This document shows positions 29,366-40,375 of a stretch of DNA of 64,000 nucleotides, in pieces. Location: the NCBI GenBank assembly GCA_009773055.1, contig WOUW01000002.1, positions 22,518 to 86,517 on the forward strand. The letters are read 5' to 3'. Source of the DNA: Paracoccaceae bacterium. Lineage in GTDB: Bacteria; Pseudomonadota; Alphaproteobacteria; Rhodobacterales; Rhodobacteraceae. The notes beneath the pieces were generated by a model. It saw only the letters and a program-made list of their open reading frames with translations, had not been told where the DNA came from and ran no database searches. The translations under genes and the position numbers were made by a program. Positions within the stretch are counted from its first letter, which is position 1. Every line of letters starts with the position of its first letter.

Positions 29366-30415
29366 TCACACGCCCGCGACGTGCCTGTCGAATTCCACCT
29401 TCGCCCGGCCCCAGACACCCTGGTCCAGCGCTGTCAGCGTCAGAAGCGACGGCAAAAGCTGCGCCGCATAATCCTCCGAGGACTCCACCGGCATCAGCGA
29501 AGGCAGGTTGTCGATCGCCGTCACATCCAGCGGCGGGTTGTCATGCACCCTTAGCGCAGGCGCGTCCCAGTCCGTCGCCCGGTCATAGACCTTGATCGGT
29601 GAAAAGTCTGAAGTCGGATCGCAGGCAATATCGCCGATCACCGTCAGTTTCCTTGGGTCGGTCTTGGCCGATGCCGGGACAAACACCGGACAGCCCGGCC
29701 GCGCGAGGATGCAGTTCAGGAAGATCTCGTGCTGCAAGACCTCCGGGAACGGCCCGCCCGAGGCCGTCTCGGCCATATCCCACTTCGTCACCGCGACACC
29801 CATCGCCGTGCACAGGTCCGCCGCCCCCGTGCCAACCCTGCCCAAAGCCCCGATGATGATCGCCCGCGGTCGCGCCAACCCGGCCAATTCCTCGCCAAGT
29901 TGCGCAAGCAGCACATCCTTGGACGGAACCTTCCGCACCGGCCCGGCAATCCCGCCACGCGCTTGCGCCGCCCAGCATTTCAAGGACACGGCGGCCCCCG
30001 CATACCCTGCCCAATAGCCAAAGGCCGCGACGCGGCGGCCATCCTCGCCCACCAGATACTCCAGGTCATACAGCGTCCCGCCCCCGGCCTTGAAGCGCTG
30101 CAACAGAACCCGCCCCGCCGGTTGCCCCTTGTAGGCATGGCCGAACATGATGTGTCGGTGCGTCAGGGGTGTCCCGTCCTCAGGCAGCTCCTTCAGCCCG
30201 AAGATGATCGCATCCGCCGGAGCCTTCGGCCAAAGGTTCTCCTCCGCGATCTCGCAGCCCGCCGCGACATAGCCGTCAAGCGGAATCGCCCGGACGGAGG
30301 ACTTCTCGACCGTCACCCGGATCCCCGCCTTCACCAGCGCCGCAGCACCTTCGGGCGTAATCCCCACGCGCTCCTCATGTGGCCGCTGTTCCGCGCGCAC
30401 CCAAAGATGGGTCAT
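29366..30415 (-). CDS. Saccharopine dehydrogenase (lysine-forming, LYS1-like)
   Basis: MTHLWVRAEQRPHEERVGITPEGAAALVKAG, GHAYKGQPAG, YLVGEDGRRVAAFGYWAGYAGA. Confidence 0.9.
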   Translation of the reverse strand: MTHLWVRAEQRPHEERVGITPEGAAALVKAGIRVTVEKSSVRAIPLDGYVAAGCEIAEENLWPKAPADAIIFGLKELPEDGTPLTHRHIMFGHAYKGQPAGRVLLQRFKAGGGTLYDLEYLVGEDGRRVAAFGYWAGYAGAAVSLKCWAAQARGGIAGPVRKVPSKDVLLAQLGEELAGLARPRAIIIGALGRVGTGAADLCTAMGVAVTKWDMAETASGGPFPEVLQHEIFLNCILARPGCPVFVPASAKTDPRKLTVIGDIACDPTSDFSPIKVYDRATDWDAPALRVHDNPPLDVTAIDNLPSLMPVESSEDYAAQLLPSLLTLTALDQGVWGRAKVEFDRHVAGV

Positions 30416-30565
30416 GTCCCCGTCCCTCCCCAAGCTCTCGGCCCCGTGATAGCCGAAGACCTCACCCGGCAAAACCCCGCAAACTGACTGTTTCCGACCG
30501 GACCCGGCTTGCAAAATCCGCCATATCGACGCAAGTCTCCCGCATCCGTCCTGACGAGTTCCCTT

Positions 30566-31129
30566 ATGCAGATTGACCCAACCGTATTGCCCGACGTCCT
30601 GATCGTCACCCCCCGCCGCTTCGGCGATGCCCGGGGCTGGTTCATGGAAACCTGGAACGCCGCACGTATGGCCGATGCCGGTCTGGACTTGCCCTGGGTG
30701 CAGGACAACCACTCCTTCTCCGCCGCCAAAGGGACGCTCCGAGGGCTGCACTATCAGTCGCCGCCGCGCGCGCAGGACAAGCTTGTTCGTTGCACCCGGG
30801 GCGCAATCCTTGATGTCGCCGTCGACATCCGCACCGGGTCGCCCAGTTACGGCCAGTGGGTCGCCGTCGAGCTGACCCCCGACAATGGTCGCCAACTGTT
30901 CGTCCCAAAGGGCTTCCTGCACGGCTTCGTCACCCTGACCGACGACACCGAGGTGCAATACAAATGCACCGATCTTTACGCTCCCGATCATGACGGTGCC
31001 GTCCGCTGGGACGACCCGGCCATCGGCATCGACTGGGGCACTTCGGCCCCCACACTTTCAGACAAGGACGCGAAAGCCCCGCTTCTGGCAGACATCGGCC
31101 GCCCCTTTCGCTATGGGGCCACCGAATGA
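30566..31129 (+). CDS. rfbC: dTDP-4-dehydrorhamnose 3,5-epimerase
   Basis: [43 protein letters not shown]. Confidence 0.96.
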   Translation: MQIDPTVLPDVLIVTPRRFGDARGWFMETWNAARMADAGLDLPWVQDNHSFSAAKGTLRGLHYQSPPRAQDKLVRCTRGAILDVAVDIRTGSPSYGQWVAVELTPDNGRQLFVPKGFLHGFVTLTDDTEVQYKCTDLYAPDHDGAVRWDDPAIGIDWGTSAPTLSDKDAKAPLLADIGRPFRYGATE

Positions 31130-32163
31130 AGCTCCTCGTCACTGGCGGTGCAGGTTTCATCGGCTCTGCCGTCGTCCGCCTCGCCGTCACCCGAGGCCAC
31201 GAAGTAGTCAATCTCGACGCCATGACCTATGCCGCGAACGAGGCGAACGTGGCCTCAGTCTCAGGCTCCAACCTTTACAGCTTTGAAAAAGCCGACATCC
31301 GCGACCGCGCCGCGCTGGACCGCATCTTCGCGACCCACAACCCTGACGCCGTGATGCACCTCGCCGCAGAAAGCCATGTTGACCGCTCCATCGATGGCCC
31401 GGCCGATTTCATCGAGACGAACATCACCGGCACCTTCAACCTCTTGGAAGCCGCCCGCACCCACTGGACCCGCGCTGGCAAACCGGAAACCTTCCGCTTC
31501 CACCACATCTCCACCGATGAGGTGTTCGGCTCTCTCGGCCCCGACGGTCAGTTCACCGAACACACCCCCTACGACCCCCGCAGCCCCTACTCCGCCTCCA
31601 AGGCAGCGTCAGATCACCTGGTCCGTGCGTGGCATGAAACCTACGGCCTGCCCGTTGTCCTCACCAACTGCTCGAACAACTACGGCCCCTACCACTTCCC
31701 CGAAAAGCTGATCCCCGTCACGATCCTGAACGCGCTCCACGGGCGTCCGATCCCGGTCTACGGCAATGGCGAAAACATCCGCGACTGGCTGTATGTCGAG
31801 GACCACGCCGACGCCCTCCTCCTCGTCCTCGAAAAGGGCACCCGCGGCCGCAGCTACAACATCGGCGGCGAGAACGAGCGGCGGAACATCGACCTCGTCC
31901 GCACCATCTGCGCCCTCCTTGACGAGATGGCCCCCAAAGCCACCCCCTACGGCGACCAGATCACCTTCGTCACCGACCGCCCCGGCCACGACGCCCGCTA
32001 CGCCATCGACCCCTCCCGCATCCGCGACGAACTGGGCTGGCGCCCCTCGGTCACCGTCGAGGAAGGCCTGCGCCGCACCGTCCGATGGTATCTCGACAAC
32101 GAGGCCTGGTGGCGTCCGCTTCTGAACCGGCAGGGCGTGGGCGAAAGGCTTGGCAAGGCATGA
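31126..32163 (+). CDS. rfbB: dTDP-glucose 4,6-dehydratase
   Basis: [44 protein letters not shown]. Confidence 0.96.
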   Translation: MKLLVTGGAGFIGSAVVRLAVTRGHEVVNLDAMTYAANEANVASVSGSNLYSFEKADIRDRAALDRIFATHNPDAVMHLAAESHVDRSIDGPADFIETNITGTFNLLEAARTHWTRAGKPETFRFHHISTDEVFGSLGPDGQFTEHTPYDPRSPYSASKAASDHLVRAWHETYGLPVVLTNCSNNYGPYHFPEKLIPVTILNALHGRPIPVYGNGENIRDWLYVEDHADALLLVLEKGTRGRSYNIGGENERRNIDLVRTICALLDEMAPKATPYGDQITFVTDRPGHDARYAIDPSRIRDELGWRPSVTVEEGLRRTVRWYLDNEAWWRPLLNRQGVGERLGKA

Positions 32164-33005
32164 AACTCCTCGTCTTCGGCAAGACCGGCCAGGTCGCGCG
32201 AGAGCTTCAGCGTCTCGCCCCCGACGCCACCTACTTGGGCCGCGACGAAGCTGATCTCGGTAACCCCTTCCAATGCGTCGACGCCATCAAGGAATCTGAC
32301 GCCGACGCCATCATAAACGCCGCCGCCTGGACCGCCGTGGACGCTGCAGAAAGCGACGAACTCAACGCCTTTCAGGTGAATGGCAATACTCCTGAATGCA
32401 TGGCTCTCACCGCAGCCGAGCGTGACATTCCGTTCCTGCACATTTCCACCGACTATGTCTTTGATGGACAGGGCGACAAGCCCTTCACACCCGACCATCC
32501 CACTGCGCCGCAAAACGCATACGGACGGACAAAGCTGCTCGGCGAACAGGGTATCCGCAATGCCTTGGGAAACCACCTCATTCTTCGCACCTCCTGGGTC
32601 GTCTCAGCCCACGGCTCGAATTTCGTCAAGACCATGCTGCGGCTTGGCAAGGACCGCGAGACGCTCAATGTCGTCGCCGACCAGATCGGCGGCCCGACCC
32701 CCGCCGCTGCCATCGCTCAGGCCCTGCTCACCGCCGCGCAGGCCATGACCGACGGCGCGCCCGGGGGCACCCACCACTTCGCAGGCACCCCCGACACCAG
32801 CTGGGCCGACTTCGCCCGTGCCATCATGGCCGAGGCAATCCTGCCCTGCCGGATCACCGACATCCCGACCTCCGATTACCCCACCCCGGCCAAACGGCCG
32901 CTGAATTCCCGCCTTGATTGCAGTGCATTTACCGCGGCATTCGGCATCCCGCGTCCCGACTGGCGCGAGGGCCTGGAAGCGATCGTGAAGGAGTTGCGCC
33001 CATGA
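32160..33005 (+). CDS. rfbD: dTDP-4-dehydrorhamnose reductase
   Basis: [41 protein letters not shown]. Confidence 0.95.
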   Translation: MKLLVFGKTGQVARELQRLAPDATYLGRDEADLGNPFQCVDAIKESDADAIINAAAWTAVDAAESDELNAFQVNGNTPECMALTAAERDIPFLHISTDYVFDGQGDKPFTPDHPTAPQNAYGRTKLLGEQGIRNALGNHLILRTSWVVSAHGSNFVKTMLRLGKDRETLNVVADQIGGPTPAAAIAQALLTAAQAMTDGAPGGTHHFAGTPDTSWADFARAIMAEAILPCRITDIPTSDYPTPAKRPLNSRLDCSAFTAAFGIPRPDWREGLEAIVKELRP

Positions 33006-33874
33006 CCCGCAAAGGCATCCTCCTCGCCGGTGGCACCGGCTCGCGCCTCTGGCCGATCACGCTGGGGGTCTCAAAGCAGCTCTTGCCGATCTACGACAAG
33101 CCGATGGTCTATTACCCGATCTCGGTCCTGATGCTGTCCGGCATTCGCGAGATTGCGATCATCACCACCCCCGACGACCAGCCCCAATTCCAGCGCCTTC
33201 TGGGCGACGGCAGCCAGTGGGGCCTTTCCTTCACCTGGATCATCCAGGAAAAGCCGGAAGGGCTGGCGCAGGCCTACCTTCTGACCCGCGATTTCCTGAA
33301 CGGCGCGCCTTCAGCCATGGTCCTTGGCGACAATATCTTCTTTGGTCACGGCTTGCCGGAAATCCTGCACCGCGCCAACGCACAACCGTCGGGCGGGACC
33401 GTGTTCGGCTACCACGTCTCCGACCCCGAACGTTACGGTGTCGCAGCCTTCGATGCTTCGGGCAAAGTCACCCAGATCATCGAAAAACCGAAAAACCCGC
33501 CCTCCAGCTTTGCCATCACCGGCCTCTATTTCCTCGACGGTCGCGCGCCCGACATTGCCGCCGAAACCAAGCCTTCCCCGCGTGGCGAGCTGGAGATCGT
33601 CGATGTCCTCGAACACTACCGCGCCGAGGGCTCGCTGCAGGTCGAACGCATGGGTCGCGGCTTTGCCTGGCTCGACACCGGCACCCCTGGCAGCCTGCTG
33701 GACGCCGGGAACTTCGTCCGCACTCTGCAGGATAGGCAGGGAATGCAGGTCGGCTCACCGGACGAGATTGCTTTTCACCAGGGCTGGATCAGCCACGCGG
33801 GTCTGGAAAAGCAGGCACAGATCTTCGGCAAGTCCAGCTACGGCGCACATCTGGCGGGCGTGCTGAAGGAATAA
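33002..33874 (+). CDS. rfbA: Glucose-1-phosphate thymidylyltransferase
   Basis: [41 protein letters not shown]. Confidence 0.97.
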   Translation: MTRKGILLAGGTGSRLWPITLGVSKQLLPIYDKPMVYYPISVLMLSGIREIAIITTPDDQPQFQRLLGDGSQWGLSFTWIIQEKPEGLAQAYLLTRDFLNGAPSAMVLGDNIFFGHGLPEILHRANAQPSGGTVFGYHVSDPERYGVAAFDASGKVTQIIEKPKNPPSSFAITGLYFLDGRAPDIAAETKPSPRGELEIVDVLEHYRAEGSLQVERMGRGFAWLDTGTPGSLLDAGNFVRTLQDRQGMQVGSPDEIAFHQGWISHAGLEKQAQIFGKSSYGAHLAGVLKE

Positions 33875-34084
33875 CCGCGTTCGACGAAGGACATCGCGGC
33901 AGTCCGTGGCGGCTTTCGCCTCGTCGTGAACGGCTTTCAGGACCTCCTTGGCAGCGTCCAGGTTCATGGCGGCGACGTTCAGGACAATCGGGTGTTGGCC
34001 AGGGATGGACCGCGGTTTGATCCCGGTCAAGGCGCTGACCCTTGTCTTGTGCAAGACTGCAAGCTCCACAGTGAGACCGTATTC

Positions 34085-34729
34085 ATGCCCTTCACGACCG
34101 AGCAGTTCTTCGAGGTCTTCGCCCGCTACAACCAGGCGATCTTCCCCTGGCAGATCATCGCGATCCTGGCCGGCGTGATGGCGGTCGCTCTGCTGTGGCG
34201 AAACACCCGGCAAGCGACGGCTGGGGTGTTGCTGGTGCTGGCAGCGATGTGGCTGGTGAACGGGATTGGCTATCATTGGCTGCACTTCGCACCGATCAAC
34301 CCCATCGCCCGGCTGTTTGCAGTGGTTTTCGTGGCCCAGGCCCTGCTTCTTGTCTGGGCCGCGCTGGCGCGTCCCGGTCTGCGCCTGACCCCGGGCAATG
34401 ACCTGGTCTCGATCCTAGGGCTCGCCTGCATCGGCTTTGCGATCGTGATCTATCCGGCGCTGGGCTGGCTGGCCGGACACCGCTACCCAGCGGTGCCGAT
34501 GTTCGGCGTCGCGCCCTGTCCCACGACGATCTTCACTGTTGGAGTGCTTTTGCTGGGAGACTGGCGCGAGGTGCGCGGGCTTTTGGTCATTCCGGCGCTT
34601 TGGGCGGCCATCGGTGGTTCGGCCAGCATCTTGCTGGGGGTGCCTCAGGACTTGGGGCTTGTCGCAACGCTCGGACTTCTTGCGGTCATCGCGTGGGGCC
34701 ATTGGCGCGGCTGGCGGGCATTTGCCTAA
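34085..34729 (+). CDS. DUF6064-like multi-TM membrane protein
   Basis: MPFTTEQFFEVFARYNQAIFPWQI...; several TM segments. Confidence 0.75.
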   Translation: MPFTTEQFFEVFARYNQAIFPWQIIAILAGVMAVALLWRNTRQATAGVLLVLAAMWLVNGIGYHWLHFAPINPIARLFAVVFVAQALLLVWAALARPGLRLTPGNDLVSILGLACIGFAIVIYPALGWLAGHRYPAVPMFGVAPCPTTIFTVGVLLLGDWREVRGLLVIPALWAAIGGSASILLGVPQDLGLVATLGLLAVIAWGHWRGWRAFA

Positions 34730-34750
34730 GACACAAGCCGCAAGGTCCGA

Positions 34751-34981
34751 TCAGGCTGCCTGTTCTACCGGTGGGCGGCGGATGGACCTTGCGGCCTCCA
34801 GCACCAGTGGCCGGAACCCCGCCCCACCTGCATCCAGAAGCTCGAACAATTGCCGCCGCATCCTTGGGTCCCAGAAATCGTTGATGTGAGAGGCAAGGAG
34901 CGCCACTCCTTCATCATGCGGCTTTGATTCCATGAACTTCGCGATGTCATTCGCCATCCGGGTGATCTTCTCAGCCGACAT
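34751..34981 (-). CDS. fdsD: Formate dehydrogenase delta subunit
   Basis: MSAEKITRMANDIAKFMESKPHDEGVALLASHINDFWDPRMRRQL. Confidence 0.92.
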   Translation of the reverse strand: MSAEKITRMANDIAKFMESKPHDEGVALLASHINDFWDPRMRRQLFELLDAGGAGFRPLVLEAARSIRRPPVEQAA

Positions 34982-35771
34982 GGGCTCCCTCCGTCATCAA
35001 TCGATCCGTGTGCGAGAAGACCTCGAACCGGTCCCCCCGTGCGAGCGCGATCAGCGTGATCCCCGCGCGTTCGGCCAGCTCCACCGCTTCGGCCGTCGGG
35101 GCCGAGACCGCGATGATCACCGGCGCGCCCAGCATGGCAACCTTCTGGACCATGTCCGTCGACACGCGCGAGGTCAGCACAACCGCCCCCTCCGGTAGGG
35201 TCCCTTGTCGGACCATCCCGCCCACCAGCTTGTCCAGCGCGTTGTGCCGCCCCACATCCTCGCGCGCCAAAACCACCCGCCCATTCCAGAACGCCGCCCC
35301 ATGCACCGCCCGGGTCGCGTCATGCAACCGCTGCTCGCCCGGCAAGGCCGCCACTGCAGCCTGCACCTGCACAGGCGTCATCCGGAACGCGGACGGTGCC
35401 ACCACCGGCACCTCCCGCAGGGCCTGGTCGATGCTGTCGATCCCGCAAAGCCCGCATCCGACTGGCCCCGCCATCACCCGCCGCCGCGCCGCCAGCCGGC
35501 CTTCGGCCTCGGGCTTCAGCCAGACTTGCACGTCCATGCCGCGTGGCAGGGCTTCCACCTCGACCGACAGGATTTCCCCTGGCCCGGCAATCCCTTCGGT
35601 CACGGCAAACCCGTAACCGAAGTCCTCCAGATCCGCCGGTGTCGCCATCATCACGGCTTGCGTGGTCCCGTTGAACGACAGCGCGACGGCCACCTCCTCG
35701 GGCAAGACCCGGTCGCCCGGTGTTACCGAACTTCCGAACACCAACCGAGGCGTGGGCCGCGCGCCCTTCAT
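34971..35771 (-). CDS. fdhD: Formate dehydrogenase accessory sulfurtransferase
   Basis: GCGLCGIDSIDQALREV, REDVGRHNALDKLVG, LTSRVSTDMVQK. Confidence 0.95.
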   Translation of the reverse strand: MKGARPTPRLVFGSSVTPGDRVLPEEVAVALSFNGTTQAVMMATPADLEDFGYGFAVTEGIAGPGEILSVEVEALPRGMDVQVWLKPEAEGRLAARRRVMAGPVGCGLCGIDSIDQALREVPVVAPSAFRMTPVQVQAAVAALPGEQRLHDATRAVHGAAFWNGRVVLAREDVGRHNALDKLVGGMVRQGTLPEGAVVLTSRVSTDMVQKVAMLGAPVIIAVSAPTAEAVELAERAGITLIALARGDRFEVFSHTDRLMTEGAHVG

Positions 35772-38644
35772 TCCGCCGCCAGAATCCGGCGCGAAAGGGC
35801 AGCCTGGGCGTTGTATTCCTCCTGCCACTCGGATGGACCGTTGGAAGGCGAGACCTGCACCGCCGTCACCTTGTATTCCGGGCAGTTGGTGGCCCAATCG
35901 CTGAAATCGGTGGTGATGACGTTCGCCTGCGTGTCCGGGTGGTGGAAGGTCGTATAGACCACGCCAGGCGAGACCCTGTCCGTTACCGTCGCCCGCAATG
36001 TGGTGTCCCCGGACCGTGAGGCCAGACGAACCCAGTCGCCCTCTTTGACTCCCCGGTTCTCGGCATCGTGCGGGTGGATCTCCAGCACATCCTCGTCGTG
36101 CCAGACCACGTTCGCCGTCCGCCGCGTCTGCGCACCTACGTTATACTGCGACAGGATGCGCCCCGTGGTCAGCAGCAGCGGGAAGCGAGGTCCGGTCTTT
36201 TCATCCGTCGCCACATACTCGGTCCGGATGAACTTGCCCTTGCCCCGGACAAACCCGTCGATGTGCATCAAGGGCGTGCCTTCCGGCGCGCTGTCGTTGC
36301 AGGGCCACTGGATCGAGCCCATCGTCTCCAGCTTCTCATAGCTCACCCCCGCGAACGATGGGGTGGTCATGGCGATCTCTTCCATGATCTGGCTCGGGTG
36401 CGTGTAGCCCCAGTTCGCGCCCATCGCATTGGCGAAGAGTTGCGTTACTTCCCAATCGGCATAGCCCTGCTTCGGTGCCATCACCTTGCGGACCATGTTG
36501 ATCCGGCGTTCGGCGTTGGTGAAGGTGCCGTCCTTCTCCAGGAACGAGGACCCCGGGAAGAACACGTGCGCGTAGTTCGCGGTCTCGTTCAGGAAAAGGT
36601 CGTGGACGATCACGCATTCCATCGCAGCCAGACCCGCCGCGACGTGGTGGGTGTCGGGGTCGGATTGCAGGATGTCCTCACCCTGGCAGTACAACCCCTT
36701 GAAGGTGCCCTCGACCGCCGCGTCCAGCATGTTCGGGATGCGCAGGCCGGGTTCCGGATCGATGGTCACGCCCCAGAGGTTTTCATAGATCGCGCGGACT
36801 TCCGGGTTTTTCACATGGCGGTAGCCCGGCAGTTCGTGCGGGAACGACCCCATGTCGCACGATCCCTGCACGTTGTTCTGCCCGCGCAACGGGTTCACCC
36901 CCACGCCCTTGCGGCCGATGTTGCCGGTCAGCATTGCAAGGTTGGCGATGCCAATGACAGTGGTGGAGCCTTGGCTGTGCTCGGTCACGCCGAGGCCATA
37001 GTAGATCGCCGCATTGCCGCCGGTGGCATAAAGCCGCGCAGCCTGACGGATTTCGTCGGCCGGAACGCCCGTCACCAGCTGCACCGCTTCGGGTGAATGG
37101 TTGGGCAAGCTGATGAACTCGGCATAATCCTGGAATTCATCCCAGTCGCAACGGGTGCGGATGAATTCCTCGTTGTAAAGCTTTTCGGTGACGATCACAT
37201 GCGCGATGGCCGAAACCACCGCCACGTTCGTGCCCGGCGTAAGGGAGAGGTGATGCGCCGCCTTGTAGTGCGGGCCTTCCACGGTTTCCGTCCGACGCGG
37301 ATCGACGACGATCAGCTTCGCGCCCTGCCGCAGCCGCTTTTTCATCCGGCTGGCAAAGACCGGGTGCGCCGCTGACGGGTTCGCACCGATCACCATGATC
37401 ACGTCCGATTCCTCGACGGAATCAAAATCCTGCGTCCCGGCGCTGGTCCCGAAGGTCTGGCCCAGGCCATAGCCGGTCGGCGAATGGCAGACGCGGGCGC
37501 AAGTGTCGGTGTTGTTGTTCATGAACACCGCGCGGGTCAGCTTCTGAACAAGGTAGGTCTCCTCGTTCGTGCAGCGGCTGGAGGTGATCACCCCCACCGA
37601 GTTGCGCCCATACTTCGCTTGGATGCCTTTCATCTTGGCGGCGGCAAACTCCATCGCTTCGGCCCAGGACACTTCCTGCCACGGATCCGAAACATTCTCG
37701 CGGATCATTGGTTTCAGAATGCGGTCCTGGTGCGTGGCATAGCCATAGGCAAAGCGGCCCTTGACGCAGGAATGGCCCCGGTTGGCCTTTCCGTGCTTGT
37801 AGGGGGTCATCCGCACCAGCTCATCGCCGCGCATTTCCGCCTTGAAGCTGCAGCCCACGCCGCAATAGGCGCAGGTGGTGATGACGGCATGTGACGGGGT
37901 GCCGATCTCGATGATCGACTTTTCCTGCAAGGTCGCCGTCGGGCAGGCCTGCACACATGCGCCGCAGCTGACGCAGTCACTGGCGAGCGCATCGTCGGTC
38001 TTTGCCCCGAACGACACGCGGCTGTCAAAGCCCCGGCCCTCGATGGTCAATGCAAAGGTGCCCTGCACTTCCTCGCAGGCCCGCACGCAGCGCGAGCAGA
38101 CGATGCATTTCTGCGGGTCGTAGCTGAAATAGGGGTTGGAATCGTCGCGCGGGATATACAGCGGGTTCGCTTCGCCCGAGGTGTTCTTGACCTTGAAGTG
38201 CGTATCTACAGCGTCATACCGCACGTCGCGCAGGCCCACGGCCCCCGCCATGTCCTGCAGCTCGCAGTCGCCGTTGGCGCTGCAGGTCAGGCAGTCCAGC
38301 GGGTGGTCCGAGATATAAAGCTCCATCACCCCGCGCCGCAGCTGCTTCAGCTTGGCGTTCTGGGTGTGGACCTTAAGGCCGGGGGCGACTGGAGTGGTGC
38401 AGGACGCCGGGGTGCCGTTCCGCCCCTCGATCTCCACCAAGCACAGACGGCAGGACCCGAAGGCATCCACGCTGTCGGTGGCGCACAGCTTCGGCACCTG
38501 AATGCCCGCCTCGGCTGCCGCGCGCATGATGCTGGTGCCCTCGGGCACGGTGACGTCGAAGCCGTCGATGGTCAGCGTGACCATGGTCTTCGATTTCGCG
38601 GCGGGAGTGCCGAAATCGCGGTCGGGGATGATGAAGTCTTTCAT
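35768..38644 (-). CDS. fdsA: NAD-dependent formate dehydrogenase alpha subunit
   Basis: 2Fe-2S/4Fe-4S N-terminus, CARVCHSPTGYGLGQTFGTSAGTQDF, GLGVTEHSQGS; catalytic Cys, no in-frame UGA. Confidence 0.96.
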   Translation of the reverse strand: MKDFIIPDRDFGTPAAKSKTMVTLTIDGFDVTVPEGTSIMRAAAEAGIQVPKLCATDSVDAFGSCRLCLVEIEGRNGTPASCTTPVAPGLKVHTQNAKLKQLRRGVMELYISDHPLDCLTCSANGDCELQDMAGAVGLRDVRYDAVDTHFKVKNTSGEANPLYIPRDDSNPYFSYDPQKCIVCSRCVRACEEVQGTFALTIEGRGFDSRVSFGAKTDDALASDCVSCGACVQACPTATLQEKSIIEIGTPSHAVITTCAYCGVGCSFKAEMRGDELVRMTPYKHGKANRGHSCVKGRFAYGYATHQDRILKPMIRENVSDPWQEVSWAEAMEFAAAKMKGIQAKYGRNSVGVITSSRCTNEETYLVQKLTRAVFMNNNTDTCARVCHSPTGYGLGQTFGTSAGTQDFDSVEESDVIMVIGANPSAAHPVFASRMKKRLRQGAKLIVVDPRRTETVEGPHYKAAHHLSLTPGTNVAVVSAIAHVIVTEKLYNEEFIRTRCDWDEFQDYAEFISLPNHSPEAVQLVTGVPADEIRQAARLYATGGNAAIYYGLGVTEHSQGSTTVIGIANLAMLTGNIGRKGVGVNPLRGQNNVQGSCDMGSFPHELPGYRHVKNPEVRAIYENLWGVTIDPEPGLRIPNMLDAAVEGTFKGLYCQGEDILQSDPDTHHVAAGLAAMECVIVHDLFLNETANYAHVFFPGSSFLEKDGTFTNAERRINMVRKVMAPKQGYADWEVTQLFANAMGANWGYTHPSQIMEEIAMTTPSFAGVSYEKLETMGSIQWPCNDSAPEGTPLMHIDGFVRGKGKFIRTEYVATDEKTGPRFPLLLTTGRILSQYNVGAQTRRTANVVWHDEDVLEIHPHDAENRGVKEGDWVRLASRSGDTTLRATVTDRVSPGVVYTTFHHPDTQANVITTDFSDWATNCPEYKVTAVQVSPSNGPSEWQEEYNAQAALSRRILAAE

Positions 38645-38645
38645 C

Positions 38646-38873
38646 TTACTGGCCTTTCCGTTCGGCAGTTTTCTGGGCGGCAAGCTGGTGGGCGACGATG
38701 GCATTCGCATGGCCATGACCCATCGAATGGGTGTCCTTCAGGAACGCGACGATCTGCATGTGCGGCAGGTCGAGCTTGTCCTTGATCAGGTCGAACCAAT
38801 GCGACATCGGCTGACCGTATTTCGTCTCGATCGAGGGGAAATAGGACGCAGGGCCCTTCACCGTCTCGGTCAT
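38646..38873 (-). CDS. DUF4287 domain-containing small protein
   Basis: YFPSIETKYGQPMSHWFDLI...FLKDTHSMGHGHANAIVAH; overlaps fdsB stop. Confidence 0.85.
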   Translation of the reverse strand: MTETVKGPASYFPSIETKYGQPMSHWFDLIKDKLDLPHMQIVAFLKDTHSMGHGHANAIVAHQLAAQKTAERKGQ

Positions 38874-40375
38874 TCGGCGGCCTCGCGCGCTGGGGCGAAG
38901 TCATCCGGGAAATGCGTCAGTGCGGACATCACCGGATATGGGGTAAAGCCGCCCAACGCGCACAGCGACCCCGACTTCATCGTGTTGCAGAGGTCGGTGA
39001 TCAGCGGAATCGCGCTGCTGTCGCCAGCGGCCAGACGGTCCAGTGTTTCAACGCCGCGCACCGCGCCGATGCGGCACGGGGTGCATTTCCCACAGCTCTC
39101 GATCGCGCAGAATTCCATCGCGAAGCGGGCCATCCGCAGCATGTCGGTGCTGTCGTCGGCGATGGTCAGACCGGCGTGGCCGATCAGCCCGTCCTTCGCG
39201 CCGAACTCCTCATACCCGAACGGCGTGTCGAACAGCGATGGCGGGAACCAGGCGCCCAGCGGCCCGCCCACCTGCACCGCCTTGACCGGACGACCCGAGG
39301 CCGTGCCGCCACCGATCTCGTTGACGATCTGGCCTAAGGTCAGCCCGAACGCCACCTCATACAGCCCGCCGCGCTTCACGTTCCCGGCGATCTGCAGCGG
39401 GATCGTGCCACGGCTGCGGCCCAGCCCGAAGTCCTTATAGAACGCCGCCCCCTTGGCCATGATCACCGGCACCGAGGCCAGCGAGATCACGTTGTTCACC
39501 ACGGTCGGCCTACCCATGAAGCCCTGCAGCGCAGGCAGCGGCGGCTTCGCCCGGACCACGCCGCGCTTGCCCTCCAGCGAGTTCAGCAGCGAGGTCTCCT
39601 CACCGCAGACATAAGCCCCGGCACCGACGCGGATGTCCATGTCGAAGGCCGCACCAAGGACGCCCGCATCCCGCGCGATCCTGACGGCAGCTTCCATCAC
39701 CCGGATCGCCACCGGATATTCGGACCGTATATACACGTAGCCCTTGGTCGCCCCGCAGGCCAACCCGGCAATCGCCATGCCCTCGATCAGCGTGAAGGGA
39801 TCGCCCTCCATCAGCATCCGGTCGGCGAAGGTGGCAGAGTCGCCCTCATCCGCGTTGCAGACGATGTATTTCTGCTCGCCCGGCGCCTCGGACACCGTCT
39901 TCCACTTGATCCCCGTCGGGAACCCCGCACCACCGCGACCCCGCAGACCCGACTCCGTCACCTCGGCCACGATCTGCGCCTTGGTCATCGCCTTGGCACG
40001 GTCCAGCCCCACCAGCCCGCCATGCGCGCGGTAGTCGTCCAGCGATAGGGGGTCGATCACCCCCACGCGGGCAAACGTAAGCCGCGTCTGCCCCTTCATC
40101 CAGGGCAGCTCGTCGACCAGCCCCAGCGCCTTTGGATGCGCGGCCAGATCGCCAAACAGCCCCGGCACATCTGCCACGGTCATCGGGCCGAAACCAACGC
40201 GGCCTGCATCCGCGACGACCTCCACCAGAGGCTCCAGCCAGACCATCCCGCGTGACCCGTTGCGGACAATCTGCACGTCCACGCCCCGACTGGCACCCTC
40301 AGCCGCAATCGCCTCGGCCAGCTTGTCCGCCCCAAGGGCAACAGCAGCGCTGTCCAGCGGAACGAAAACCTTCAT
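38870..40375 (-). CDS. fdsB: Formate dehydrogenase beta subunit (NuoF-like)
   Basis: ESGLRGRGGAGFPTGIKWKTV, CNADEGDSATFADR, ESCGKCTPCRIG. Confidence 0.96.
   Translation of the reverse strand: MKVFVPLDSAAVALGADKLAEAIAAEGASRGVDVQIVRNGSRGMVWLEPLVEVVADAGRVGFGPMTVADVPGLFGDLAAHPKALGLVDELPWMKGQTRLTFARVGVIDPLSLDDYRAHGGLVGLDRAKAMTKAQIVAEVTESGLRGRGGAGFPTGIKWKTVSEAPGEQKYIVCNADEGDSATFADRMLMEGDPFTLIEGMAIAGLACGATKGYVYIRSEYPVAIRVMEAAVRIARDAGVLGAAFDMDIRVGAGAYVCGEETSLLNSLEGKRGVVRAKPPLPALQGFMGRPTVVNNVISLASVPVIMAKGAAFYKDFGLGRSRGTIPLQIAGNVKRGGLYEVAFGLTLGQIVNEIGGGTASGRPVKAVQVGGPLGAWFPPSLFDTPFGYEEFGAKDGLIGHAGLTIADDSTDMLRMARFAMEFCAIESCGKCTPCRIGAVRGVETLDRLAAGDSSAIPLITDLCNTMKSGSLCALGGFTPYPVMSALTHFPDDFAPAREAAE

Noticed and set aside
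33875-34084. Possible degraded gene between rfbA and the DUF6064-like gene (minus-strand ORF 33755-34285)
   Set aside because: No recognisable family and mostly antisense to supported genes; cannot distinguish from noncoding sequence
35768-38644. Selenocysteine formate dehydrogenase
   Set aside because: Catalytic position is Cys (CARVCHSPTG) and there is no in-frame UGA
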